In this document: piece by piece, positions 8,003 through 16,562 of the stretch
How the letters are laid out: each line of letters opens with the position of its first letter
Numbering within the stretch: the stretch's first letter is position 1
From: Bacilliculturomica massiliensis
Lineage (GTDB): Bacteria; Bacillota; Clostridia; Peptostreptococcales; Anaerovoracaceae
Assembly: GCF_900605495.1 (NCBI RefSeq)
Contig: NZ_LR027603.1
Location: 869,997 to 933,996 of the forward strand
Direction: 5' to 3'
DNA length: 64,000 bases
The notes under the pieces: model-generated
Databases searched by the model: none
The model's input: only the letters and a program-made list of their open reading frames with translations
What the model was told of the DNA's origin: nothing
Position numbers and translations under genes: made by a program

Positions 8003-9178
8003 ATGAGAGGGATCATAAGGCGTATGACAGGCGCCGCAATGGCGTTGACGGTGTTTCTGTGCGGGTCCTTCTGTGTTTACGCCGAAGAGACGGCAGGACC
8101 GGAGCCGCAGGGACAGTTCGTTTTCAGCGATATACCCAGCTGGGAATGGTATGAGCCATACGTAACGAGACTGAATGGAGCCGGGCTGATCAGCGGATAC
8201 GAGGACGGGACATTCCGTCCGGAGAATACGATCACAGTGGGGGAATATATGGCGCTGTGCGTGTACGCGGTGGATGTGAAGGCTCCGCTGCGCGCCAGAC
8301 GGGAGGGCGAGCACTGGGCCGCGCCTGTCTTTGAGTACGCTCTGAGCCGTGGGATCGTCACAGCGGAGGATGGATTTGACCGCGTGCTGGACCAGCCTGT
8401 CAGGCGGGAGGACATGGCATATATTTTGATGAACGCCGCCGCCTGCAGGGGCGAGAATATCAGGGCGGTGACAAACATCCGTTATATGATGACGGATCAC
8501 GGTCAGATCGCAGCTGACCGCAGGGATGCCATGGAACGGGCGTATTCGGCAGGAATGATGGTGGGAACATACGGAATGTTTTATCCTCAGTCTTCCGCCA
8601 CCAGAGCGGAGGCGGCCACTGTGCTGACAAAGCTTTTGTGGCCGGAAGAGCGGCCCAAGATCACGGTGGCCGACGTCCAGTTTGTCAATAAGGAGATGAC
8701 CCCTGTTCAGGTCAGAACAGAAGCAAAAAAAATGGTCGCAGACATCGACAGGACCTGGGATCAGATCAATGACCTGTGGGTCAGATGGATGAATATAGAG
8801 AATGAAGAAAAATTATACTTGCTGGACTGGGAGGAAGGAAATCCGTATTTTGATCTGGATCGGCGCATGCAGGCTGCAAAAGACTCTGGGGACGCCGCGC
8901 TGACAGCAGAACTGTCGGCGCTTGCGCAGGAGTATGAGCGTAAACGGAAGCTGCATGAGGCGATCAATGACGTTTACCAGTCTCCGGACAACAGCGCCCG
9001 TCTGAACGCCCAGACGGACAGGATCCCGCAATTCACACAATATGCGGATACCTTTCCGCTGCAGCTCATCGCCGCTGAGACCAGCCAGTTTTTAACAGCG
9101 CTCAGGGGCAAGGAGTCCTGGCTGCAGGGTATTTACGACGAGTATATCGCTGCGGGCGCGGCGCGGCCCCAGTCCTGA
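8003..9178 (+). CDS. S-layer homology (SLH) domain protein, exported
   Basis: 391 residues. A signal peptide (about 1-28, ending near VYAEE) is followed by three SLH repeats: GLISGYEDGTFRPENTITVGE (about 52-72), the one around GIVTAEDGFDRVLDQPVRRED, and GMMVGTYGMFYPQSSATRAEA. SLH triplets bind pyruvylated secondary wall polymers, so the protein should sit non-covalently on the cell wall. The remaining C-terminal 180 residues are helical and charged (WDQINDLWVRWMNIENEEKL) with no domain I recognise. AGGGGAGG precedes the start. Convergent with the next gene, separated by only 13 bp. Confidence 0.87.
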   Translation: MRGIIRRMTGAAMALTVFLCGSFCVYAEETAGPEPQGQFVFSDIPSWEWYEPYVTRLNGAGLISGYEDGTFRPENTITVGEYMALCVYAVDVKAPLRARREGEHWAAPVFEYALSRGIVTAEDGFDRVLDQPVRREDMAYILMNAAACRGENIRAVTNIRYMMTDHGQIAADRRDAMERAYSAGMMVGTYGMFYPQSSATRAEAATVLTKLLWPEERPKITVADVQFVNKEMTPVQVRTEAKKMVADIDRTWDQINDLWVRWMNIENEEKLYLLDWEEGNPYFDLDRRMQAAKDSGDAALTAELSALAQEYERKRKLHEAINDVYQSPDNSARLNAQTDRIPQFTQYADTFPLQLIAAETSQFLTALRGKESWLQGIYDEYIAAGAARPQS

Positions 9179-9191
9179 CAGAGAAGACGGA

Positions 9192-10136
9192 TCAGGGGAC
9201 TGTGCAGGATCTTCCCTGCCAGCTGTCCCGCCGCTTAAATTCCTTTTGAATGCCGTTGAGCACGGAGCGCTTGTCGGTGCTCCACAGGGGCGCCAGCAGT
9301 TCCTCCGGCGGCGCGTCGCCGGTGACCCGGTGAATGGTAATATCCTGGGGGAGACGTTCGAGTACATCGACGATCAGATCGATGTACTCTTTTTGTTCAA
9401 AGATATGCCAGTAGAAATCCGCGCCGGCATTCTCCGAAAAACGCAGCTGGTACAGATCCGCAAGAGCAGTATTTCTCATGACGTGCAGCATGTGCAGCTT
9501 GACGCCGAAGGGATGAAGAGCGCCCACATAATCTGCGGACTGAAGCATCATCTCCCGGGTCTCCCAGGGAAGCCCCAGGATCAGATGGACCACGGTGCGT
9601 ATGTTCCGCGCGGACAGAGCGGCCATGGCCTGATCGAAGACGGCCAGCGGATAGCAGCGGTTCAGCCGCTGCGCCGTGCTGTCGTGGATGGTCTGAAGCC
9701 CCAGCTCGACCCACAGGAACGTTCGACGCTCATATTCGGAGAGAAGATCCAGCACATCCTCCGGCAGACAGTCGGGGCGGGTCGCCACGGCCAGTCCCAC
9801 GACGCCGGGCTGTGAGAGGGCCTGGTCGAACAGGCTGCGCAGTGTCTCTGTGGGGGCGTAGGTGTTGGTGTGACTCTGAAAATAGGCGATATAGCTGCCC
9901 TGGGGCCATTTGTTGTGCAGCAGACGGATCTGGCCGGGTATATCGCTGGCGTAGTGACCGGCGCCGTCCTCAGAGCAGAAGATACAGCCGCCGGTCCCTT
10001 TGGAACCGTCGCGGTTGGGACAGGTAAAACCGGCGTCCAGCGACAATTTCATGACGCGGCAGCCAAACTCCTTTTTCAGCCAGGAACCGATGGTATTGAA
10101 GTGATTGCTGCCGAAGATATTTCCAGTTGTTTTCAT
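9192..10136 (-). CDS. Radical SAM protein, TIGR01212 family (YhcC/YtqA-like)
   Basis: 314 residues. The radical SAM cluster motif is CPNRDGSKGTGGCIFC (residues about 33-48), the spaced cysteine arrangement that defines TIGR01212. GYIAYFQSHTNTYAPTETLR-type and LGLPWETREMM motifs follow, as expected for the barrel. Function in this family is unsettled. Encoded opposite to its neighbours, with AGGATC-type ribosome binding at the start and a shared upstream region with queH. Confidence 0.88.
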   Translation of the reverse strand: MKTTGNIFGSNHFNTIGSWLKKEFGCRVMKLSLDAGFTCPNRDGSKGTGGCIFCSEDGAGHYASDIPGQIRLLHNKWPQGSYIAYFQSHTNTYAPTETLRSLFDQALSQPGVVGLAVATRPDCLPEDVLDLLSEYERRTFLWVELGLQTIHDSTAQRLNRCYPLAVFDQAMAALSARNIRTVVHLILGLPWETREMMLQSADYVGALHPFGVKLHMLHVMRNTALADLYQLRFSENAGADFYWHIFEQKEYIDLIVDVLERLPQDITIHRVTGDAPPEELLAPLWSTDKRSVLNGIQKEFKRRDSWQGRSCTVP

Positions 10137-10202
10137 GTGATCCTTACTCCAAAATTTGATACAAAAAACACGGGATCAGCAAAGTTTATTTGCCTGTCTC
10201 GT

Positions 10203-10230
10203 TTGCAGTGTGACTGATTTGTGGTATAAT
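10203..10230 (+). promoter_or_regulatory. Sigma-A promoter of queH
   Basis: TTGCAG (10203-10208), 16-bp spacer, TATAAT (10225-10230), with TG one base before the -10. About 100 bp before the coding region. Confidence 0.7.
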
Positions 10231-10330
10231 TATAACTTAAGTTGTCTGGATGTACCCTCTCCCGGCGTCGCTGCAGGGCGGGGCCAGGCGGGGGAGTCCG
10301 TGAATCTATTGAAGCACAAAAGGACGGAAA

Positions 10331-10987
10331 ATGCAAGAATGCGAGGTGACGGGAATGAGCGGCGAAAAGGGAAACACGAGACCGGAGCTCCTGCTGCACA
10401 GCTGCTGCGGACCATGTAGTACGGCTGTGATCGAGAGGCTGATCTCCCGTTATCGCCTGACGGTTTTTTATTATAATCCGAATATAACGGAAAAAGCGGA
10501 ATATGAAAAGAGAAGAGAGACGCAGAAGGCATATCTGGAGGTCTGCAATCAGTGTCTGCCGCCGGATGACTGGATACGATTTCTGGAGGGAACCTACGAT
10601 CCACAGAGATATTTTGAACTGGTAAGGGGTCTGGAAGGGGAGCCGGAAGGCGGGGCGCGCTGTACCGTCTGCTTCCGCATGCGTCTCGCGGAGACGGCGG
10701 CGGAGGCCAAGCGTCTGGGATTTACTCATTTCACCACCACGCTTTCCGTCAGCCCTCACAAGAACTTTCCGCTCATCGCCGCCCTGGGCGAATCCATCGG
10801 CGCAGAGCAGGGCGTTTCGTTTCTGGCGGAGGATTTTAAGAAGAAGGCTGGTTATCAGCGTTCGGTGGAGCTTTCGAGAGAATGGGGGCTCTACCGTCAG
10901 AATTTTTGCGGCTGCGAGTTTGCCAAGGGCCATCTGAAGCAGACGGAGCCCGCGTCTGCTCTGAGACCACATACAGAGCAGAAATGA
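10331..10987 (+). CDS. queH: Epoxyqueuosine reductase QueH
   Basis: Converts epoxyqueuosine to queuosine in tRNA, the last step of the modification. 218 residues with the DUF208/QueH signature: LLLHSCCGPCS near the N-terminus (paired Cys), YYNPNI, CTVCFRMRL in the middle and FCGCEFA at the C-terminus; these cysteines ligate the Fe-S and metal centres of the family. An alternative start at 10355 has GAGGTGA 5 bp upstream and would remove eight residues not conserved in the family. No other queuosine genes are in view. Confidence 0.92.
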   Translation: MQECEVTGMSGEKGNTRPELLLHSCCGPCSTAVIERLISRYRLTVFYYNPNITEKAEYEKRRETQKAYLEVCNQCLPPDDWIRFLEGTYDPQRYFELVRGLEGEPEGGARCTVCFRMRLAETAAEAKRLGFTHFTTTLSVSPHKNFPLIAALGESIGAEQGVSFLAEDFKKKAGYQRSVELSREWGLYRQNFCGCEFAKGHLKQTEPASALRPHTEQK

Positions 10988-11080
10988 CGGAATAAGGGTC
11001 CGGGGAGATACGGTCGAGATGAGATAAAAATTTGGAGAGATAAAAAATCAGTAAATGAAAACGAGGCAAAGGAGAAAAAA

Positions 11081-12091
11081 ATGTCTAAAATAATTTTGCC
11101 GGAAGGGTATCGTCCCCTTCTGGATGTGATGGAAAGTCAGATCGCGATCAAAAAGGTAAAGGATTTCTTTCAGGTAGAGTTGGCGAAAGCGCTCCGGCTG
11201 CAGCGCGTCACGGCGCCGCTTTTCGTATTTCCGGAAAGCGGGCTCAACGACAACCTCAACGGAGTGGAGCGCACCGTTGATTTTACCATTAAGGATATGG
11301 ATGAGAAGCGGGTGGAAGTCGTTCAGTCGCTGGCCAAGTGGAAGAGAATGGCTTTGGGAAAATACGGATTTGAGCCGGGAACGGGTCTCTATACCGACAT
11401 GAACGCTATCCGCAGAGACGAGGAACTGGACAATCTCCATTCCATCTATGTGGATCAGTGGGACTGGGAGAAGGCCATCCGCAGGGAGGACCGGACGGAG
11501 GAATATCTGCGGGAGACGGTCCGCGCCATCTACAACGCCATGAAGAAGCTGTCGCGGTTCGTCTATGTGGAATACCCGCAGCTGCGTTTTGAGATGCCGG
11601 ACGAGATCTGTTTCATCACCGCCCAGGAGCTGGCGGACCGCTACCCCGGAAAGACGGCGAAAGAGAGGGAAAACCTCATCGCGGAAGAGCAGAAGGCCGT
11701 GTTTATCATGAAGATCGGCGGCAGGCTGAAGTCCGGGGAGCCCCACGACGGACGGGCGCCGGACTATGACGACTGGGAGCTGAACGGGGATATTATACTC
11801 TGGAACGAGGTGCTGGGCATGGCCTATGAGATCTCGTCCATGGGTATCCGGGTGGACGAGACGGCTATGGAGCGCCAGCTGGCGCTGGCCGGCGCGGAGG
11901 ACAGGAAGGAACTGGCCTTCCACAGAGCCATTCTCTCCGGAGAGCTGCCCTATTCCATCGGAGGGGGCATTGGACAGTCCAGACTTTGTATGTTTTTCCT
12001 GAAGAAGGCCCACATCGGCGAAGTCCAGGTGGCGGTATGGCCTCAGGACATGATCGAGGAGTGCGGCAGAAACGAGATCCATCTGCTGTAA
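11081..12091 (+). CDS. asnA: Aspartate--ammonia ligase
   Basis: Makes asparagine from aspartate, ammonia and ATP. 336 residues, the usual AsnA length. Recognisable blocks are LPEGYRPLLDVMESQIAIKK at the N-terminus, VTAPLFVFPESGLNDNLNG, the ATP-site region SIYVDQWDWEK and the C-terminal GGGIGQSRLCMFFL, which resembles class II aminoacyl-tRNA synthetase motif 3. AAAGGAG precedes the start. It appears to be a single-gene unit; no T-box or other riboswitch could be recognised in the 93 bp upstream. Confidence 0.95.
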   Translation: MSKIILPEGYRPLLDVMESQIAIKKVKDFFQVELAKALRLQRVTAPLFVFPESGLNDNLNGVERTVDFTIKDMDEKRVEVVQSLAKWKRMALGKYGFEPGTGLYTDMNAIRRDEELDNLHSIYVDQWDWEKAIRREDRTEEYLRETVRAIYNAMKKLSRFVYVEYPQLRFEMPDEICFITAQELADRYPGKTAKERENLIAEEQKAVFIMKIGGRLKSGEPHDGRAPDYDDWELNGDIILWNEVLGMAYEISSMGIRVDETAMERQLALAGAEDRKELAFHRAILSGELPYSIGGGIGQSRLCMFFLKKAHIGEVQVAVWPQDMIEECGRNEIHLL

Positions 12092-12174
12092 GGACGGAAC
12101 GCGTCTGCCGCAGCACAGAGGGGCCGCGCGCTTAAAGAGAGACGGGCCTCGCAGAGCGGTGAAAGGCGTTTTGA

Positions 12175-14190
12175 ATGAAATATGTTAACGTGGTGATCGA
12201 CAACAGCAGCGACAGCACCGACGGGTTTTACACCTACGGTTCGGAGGACGAGAGCATTCAGATCGGCGACAAGGTGCAGGTGTCCTTCGCCAGAGGGAAG
12301 AAGCTGCGCGATGCCTATGTCTTTGAAGTGATGGATGAACTGCCGTCGCCGGTCAAAGGGCTGAAATACATAGCGGAAAAGGATCCGGAGGTGTGTCTGG
12401 GCCAGGAGGCCGTGGCCACCTGCCGGTGGATGCGCAGCCGTTACCTCTGCCGCTACATCGATGCGGTAAAATGCTTTACGCCGGCGGGCAGCCCCTCCAA
12501 GCGGGGGAAAAAGAGAAATCCCCTGGGGGAGGCGCAGTTTTCTTCCACGGAAGCCAGAGCGCTGACGGAGGAACAGCAGAAGGCCATGGACGCCATGGAA
12601 CCGGTGCTGGGCAAGGGCGTGCATCAGGTCTTCCTGATCAACGGCGTTACCAGCAGCGGCAAGACAGAGCTGTACATGCAGGCCATCGCCAGAGTGATCG
12701 AGGCGGGAAAAACAGCGATCATGCTGGTTCCGGAAATCTCGCTGACCACTCAGACCATCGAGCGGTTCATCGGTCGTTTTGGAGCGGAAAATACCGCTGT
12801 GCTCCACAGTAAACTGTCGCTGGGGCAGAGATACGACGAGTGGATGCGTGTGAAGAAGGGTGAGGTGAAGATCGTCATCGGAGCCCGCTCCGCCGTATTC
12901 GCGCCGCTTTCCCATATCGGGATCATCGTGCTGGACGAGGAACACGAGACCACATATAAATCCGATATGTCGCCCAAGTACGACACGGCGGAGGTGGCCA
13001 TCAAGCGCGCCATGCTTCACGGGGCCGCGGTCCTTCTGGGCAGCGCTACGCCGTCTCTGCAGACAGCTTACCGCAGCAGAAACGGGATCTTTACGGAGCT
13101 TACGCTGAAGCAGAGGTACAACAAAACGCCTCTGCCTCAGGTCGAGATCGTGGATATGCGGGAGGAACTGCTGGCGGGAAACAAGAGTATTTTCAGCAGA
13201 GAACTGTTCCGGCAGATCAGCGGGACGCTGGAGAAAAAACAGCAGGTCATACTATTTTTGAACAGAAGAGGGTATTCTACCTTTGTATCCTGCCGGACCT
13301 GCGGTTATGTAGTCCGCTGTCCGGACTGCGGCATCTCCATGACTTACCACAAGGATGAGCGGTCCTGCATCTGCCATTTCTGCGGTAAAAGACAGACTCT
13401 GCCGGAACTGTGCCCGGACTGCGGAGGAAAGTACATCCGCTATTTCGGTACGGGGACGGAGAAGGTGGAGGAGGCCGTGAAGGAAATGTTTCCGGAAGCG
13501 GCGGCGGCCAGGCTGGACCTGGACACGGCCAGGAAAAAGGGCAGCGCCGACAAGATCCTGAAGGATTTCCGCAGGGGAAAAACAGACATTCTCATCGGCA
13601 CCCAGCTTGTAGCCAAAGGTCTGGATTTTGCAGGCGTAGGGTTGGTGGGCGTGGTATCGGCGGACGTGTCGCTGAACATCCCGGATTTCCGCGCGCCGGA
13701 GAGGACTTTTCAGCTGATCACACAGGCGGCGGGCCGGGCCGGCCGGGGGAACGATCCGGGAACGGTGATCATCCAGACCTATACGCCGGATCACTATGCG
13801 GTGACCTGCGCCTCCCATCACGATTACGAGGCATTTTACAGTCAGGAGATCCGGCTGCGCAGGCAGATCAACTATCCGCCCTTCTGCGATCTGTTTCAGC
13901 TGATCGTCTCGGCGGAAAAGGAGAGCGACGCGGCGGAGGCGGCGGGCCGGGCGGCAGAGATGCTGCGGCGTCTCCTGGCAGGACAGAAGCGTCCGTGCGT
14001 CATGGGACCCAATCCGGCGCCCATGAATAAGATCAACGGATTTTACCGCTATCAGATCTTGATGAAAGCGCCGGCGGGCACGCGCAGAGCCCATGCTGCG
14101 GCAGTAATGGAGATGAAGCAGGAGCTGTTTGTGAAGAAAAAGACAGATGTGCTGCTGACGGTGGATATCAATCCCTTCAGCTTTATCTGA
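12175..14190 (+). CDS. priA: Primosomal protein N' (PriA helicase)
   Basis: Restarts stalled replication forks by loading the replisome. 671 residues, shorter than the usual 730 or so. Helicase Walker A GVTSSGKTELYM is at about 157-168 and DEEH at 254-257. The zinc domain has CRTCGYVVRCPDCG and CHFCGKRQTLPELCPDCGG (eight Cys), followed by helicase motifs GTQLVAKGLDF and QAAGRAGR. The region between the N-terminal DNA-binding fold and the helicase is short, with a K/R/G linker (SPSKRGKKRNPLGEAQF), so part of the winged-helix domain seems reduced. First gene of the conserved priA-def-fmt block. Confidence 0.95.
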   Translation: MKYVNVVIDNSSDSTDGFYTYGSEDESIQIGDKVQVSFARGKKLRDAYVFEVMDELPSPVKGLKYIAEKDPEVCLGQEAVATCRWMRSRYLCRYIDAVKCFTPAGSPSKRGKKRNPLGEAQFSSTEARALTEEQQKAMDAMEPVLGKGVHQVFLINGVTSSGKTELYMQAIARVIEAGKTAIMLVPEISLTTQTIERFIGRFGAENTAVLHSKLSLGQRYDEWMRVKKGEVKIVIGARSAVFAPLSHIGIIVLDEEHETTYKSDMSPKYDTAEVAIKRAMLHGAAVLLGSATPSLQTAYRSRNGIFTELTLKQRYNKTPLPQVEIVDMREELLAGNKSIFSRELFRQISGTLEKKQQVILFLNRRGYSTFVSCRTCGYVVRCPDCGISMTYHKDERSCICHFCGKRQTLPELCPDCGGKYIRYFGTGTEKVEEAVKEMFPEAAAARLDLDTARKKGSADKILKDFRRGKTDILIGTQLVAKGLDFAGVGLVGVVSADVSLNIPDFRAPERTFQLITQAAGRAGRGNDPGTVIIQTYTPDHYAVTCASHHDYEAFYSQEIRLRRQINYPPFCDLFQLIVSAEKESDAAEAAGRAAEMLRRLLAGQKRPCVMGPNPAPMNKINGFYRYQILMKAPAGTRRAHAAAVMEMKQELFVKKKTDVLLTVDINPFSFI

Positions 14191-14201
14191 AGCGGGGAAA
14201 G

Positions 14202-14218
14202 ACGGCCGCACAGGCGGC
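14202..14218 (+). other. Short hairpin between priA and def
   Basis: GGCCGC/GCGGCC with loop ACAG, without a T-tract. May be a weak terminator or stability element; the 142-bp spacer holds nothing else clear. Confidence 0.35.
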
Positions 14219-14332
14219 CGGAAGGTTTTCGGCGGGCCGGGATCAGGTCTGCAAAGGCGGGAATTTTCGCGGTTCTGATGGAAGCTTTGGAAAAACAGCG
14301 GCAGAAAAACGATTGAAAACGGGAGGAACGAC

Positions 14333-14809
14333 ATGGCAGTCAGAAATATAGTGATTCGGGGAGATCAGGTTTTGGCGAAGCGGGCCAAGGAGGTGGATGA
14401 GATCAACGATCATGTCCGCATGATCCTGGACGACATGCTGGACACGCTTCACGAGCAGCAGGGCATCGGGATCGCGGCTCCCCAGGTGGGGATCATGCGC
14501 CGCATGTTTATCGTGGAGCTGGACGATCATCTCTACGAGCTGATCAACCCGGAGTTTGTGGCCCAGGAAGGCACGCAGTTTGAGGAAGAAGCCTGTCTCA
14601 GCGTGCCGGGATACGCCGGAAAGGTAGAGCGGCCGGCCTATGTGAAGATAAAAGGACTGGACCGCAGCGGCCAGCCGGTGGAATACGAGGGCAGAGATCT
14701 GCTGGCCGCGGCCTTCTGCCACGAGTACGATCATCTGGACGGCATCCTCTACATTGATAAAGCGGTGGATGTGAGAAAGATGGATGAAGAACCGGAGGAA
14801 ATGGAGTAA
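14333..14809 (+). CDS. def: Peptide deformylase
   Basis: Removes the N-formyl group from new proteins. 158 residues with all three catalytic motifs: GIGIAAPQVG (about 43-52), EEACLSVPG (Cys metal ligand, about 84-92) and HEYDH (about 126-130, two His ligands and catalytic Glu). The E-A-C-L-S form of motif 2 is the type I arrangement. CGGGAGGAA precedes the start. fmt follows 7 bp downstream, so the two enzymes of the formylation cycle are co-transcribed. Confidence 0.96.
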   Translation: MAVRNIVIRGDQVLAKRAKEVDEINDHVRMILDDMLDTLHEQQGIGIAAPQVGIMRRMFIVELDDHLYELINPEFVAQEGTQFEEEACLSVPGYAGKVERPAYVKIKGLDRSGQPVEYEGRDLLAAAFCHEYDHLDGILYIDKAVDVRKMDEEPEEME

Positions 14810-14816
14810 AATACCG

Positions 14817-15746
14817 ATGAAAATCGTTTATATGGGTACGCCGGACTTCGCGGTGCCGGCGCTGCGGGGTCTCTGCGACAGCAGCTATGAAGTGTCCGCT
14901 GTGGTGACGCAGCCGGACAAGGCGAAGGACCGCGGGAAAAAAATACAGTTCACACCGGTGAAAGAGACGGCGCTGGAATACGGCATCCCGGTACTGCAGC
15001 CGGAGAAGGTGAAGGGAAACGAGGAATTTTTTGCTGAGCTTTCCGCCGCCGCTCCCGATCTCATCGTCGTAGCGGCCTACGGCAGGATCCTGCCGCCGGC
15101 CATTCTGGAACTGCCGCGTCTGGGTTGCGTGAATATCCACGCCTCGCTGCTGCCGAAGTACAGAGGAGCGGCGCCCATACACCGGGCCATCATCGACGGT
15201 GAGGAGACCACCGGCGTAACGCTGATGTACATGGCGGAGGGCATGGACACCGGAGACATGATCGCAAAGGCGGAGACGCCCATCGGCGATAAAACGGTGG
15301 CGGAACTCCATGAGGAACTGGCCGGCATGGGAACGGAGCTTCTGCTGGCCCAGCTGCCGCTCATCGAGGCGGGGACCAACAGCCGGACGCCGCAGGACGA
15401 CGCTCTGGCCACTCACGCGCCGATGATCTTTAAGCAGGATTGTTTCGTGGACTTTCATCAAAGACCGGAACGGATCAAGCGTCTGATCCAGGGGACCAAT
15501 TCCTGGCCGGTGGCGCATACGATGTATCAGGGACAGAGCGTAAAGCTCTGGGAGGCGGAAGTGCTTGACGGGGAAACGGAAGCTGGGGACGGCACGATCC
15601 TGGCCGTGGATAAGAGCGGAATGACCGTGGCTGCCGCGGGCGGAAGAATTCTCATCCGGAAGCTGCAGTTTCCGGGTAAACGGGCCATGTCGGTGGAAGA
15701 TTATATAAAAGGAAACAAAATTGAAATCGGCGCGGTTTTAGGGTAA
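14817..15746 (+). CDS. fmt: Methionyl-tRNA formyltransferase
   Basis: Formylates initiator Met-tRNA using 10-formyl-THF. The start at 14817 gives MKIVYMGTPDFAVPALRGL, the canonical N-terminus; an in-frame ATG 33 bp upstream lies inside def and adds non-conserved residues. 309 residues. The N-terminal domain shows VVTQPDKAKDRGKK, the catalytic stretch GCVNIHASLLPKYRGAAPI (Asn-His pair) and GVTLMYMAEGMDTGDM. The C-terminal OB-fold domain begins near residue 205 (RPERIKRLIQGTNSWP). Its stop codon lies in the left arm of a terminator hairpin. Confidence 0.96.
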   Translation: MKIVYMGTPDFAVPALRGLCDSSYEVSAVVTQPDKAKDRGKKIQFTPVKETALEYGIPVLQPEKVKGNEEFFAELSAAAPDLIVVAAYGRILPPAILELPRLGCVNIHASLLPKYRGAAPIHRAIIDGEETTGVTLMYMAEGMDTGDMIAKAETPIGDKTVAELHEELAGMGTELLLAQLPLIEAGTNSRTPQDDALATHAPMIFKQDCFVDFHQRPERIKRLIQGTNSWPVAHTMYQGQSVKLWEAEVLDGETEAGDGTILAVDKSGMTVAAAGGRILIRKLQFPGKRAMSVEDYIKGNKIEIGAVLG

Positions 15747-15770
15747 AATAGCCGTAGGGCGGCTATTTTA
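15744..15770 (+). terminator. Hairpin overlapping the fmt stop codon
   Basis: TAAAATAGCCG (15744-15754) and CGGCTATTTTA (15760-15770) form a perfect 11-bp stem with a 5-nt loop. The TAA of fmt is the start of the left arm. The right arm ends in TTTTA, so it can work as an intrinsic terminator, and on either strand. Confidence 0.65.
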
Positions 15771-15863
15771 CAAATTCTGTGCGCCGCAGACGCGATGCGC
15801 GGATTTTACCATGATCAATTACAGAAGACCTGGTGAGGGGGACACCGCAGGGGAGGTATAAAT

Positions 15864-16562
15864 ATGTTTTATGGATATGGATATTATAGTTCGATGATAT
15901 TTTTGCTGCCGGCCATCATACTCACCATGTTTGCCCAGAGCAGGGTGAACTCCGCATACGCTACGTATGCGAGAGTGATGAGCCGCAGAGGTCTGACGGG
16001 CGCCCAGGTGGCGCGGATGATACTGGACAGAAACGGGCTCACCGGCGTGACCGTGGAGATGACCCAGGGCAGGCTTTCGGATCACTACGATCCGAGAAAG
16101 GGCGTAATGCGGCTCTCGCCGGCAGTCTACAGGGAGGCGTCTATCGCCTCAGCCTGCATCGCAGCCCACGAGTCGGGACATGCCATCCAGCACGGGAGAA
16201 GCTATATGCCGCTGATGCTGCGCAACGCGATAGCGCCGTTGGTATCGCTTGTCTCCAATCTGGCCTGGCCGCTTCTGATCGTTGGACTGATGCTGGGGCG
16301 TTCCTCTTCGGGAAATGTGGTGTTCGGCATCGGCGTACTGTTCTTTCTGGGAGCGGTGATCTTTCAGCTGATCACGCTGCCGGTGGAGTTCAACGCCAGC
16401 AGGCGGGCGCTGGCGCAGCTTTCGGAGATGGAGATCCTGTATCCGGAGGAAAACGAAGGGGCGAAGAAGGTGCTCTCCGCCGCGGCGCTGACCTACGTGG
16501 CGGCGCTGGCCATGGCTGTGGCCAATCTGATCCGTATTCTTGCCATGAGAGGGCGTGACTAA
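15864..16562 (+). CDS. Zinc metallopeptidase, YugP family, membrane-bound
   Basis: 232 residues. An N-terminal membrane segment (MIFLLPAIILTMFAQS, about 11-26) is followed by the peptidase part with HESGH (102-106), the HExxH zinc motif, and two further hydrophobic segments (about 120-145 and 150-175). The conserved PVEFNASRRAL lies after them and the tail ends in a last membrane helix. The Tyr/Gly-rich MFYGYGYY start is typical of the family. Substrate unknown. Placed between fmt and rsmB, as in many Clostridia. AGGGGAGGTATAA lies before the start. Confidence 0.9.
   Translation: MFYGYGYYSSMIFLLPAIILTMFAQSRVNSAYATYARVMSRRGLTGAQVARMILDRNGLTGVTVEMTQGRLSDHYDPRKGVMRLSPAVYREASIASACIAAHESGHAIQHGRSYMPLMLRNAIAPLVSLVSNLAWPLLIVGLMLGRSSSGNVVFGIGVLFFLGAVIFQLITLPVEFNASRRALAQLSEMEILYPEENEGAKKVLSAAALTYVAALAMAVANLIRILAMRGRD

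Noticed and set aside
10988-11080. T-box or riboswitch before asnA
   Set aside because: The spacer is only 93 bp, with no T-box motif and no stem set compatible with a known riboswitch class.
14784-14816. Upstream start for fmt at 14784
   Set aside because: It adds 11 non-conserved residues inside def; the canonical MKIVYMGTPDFAV begins at 14817.
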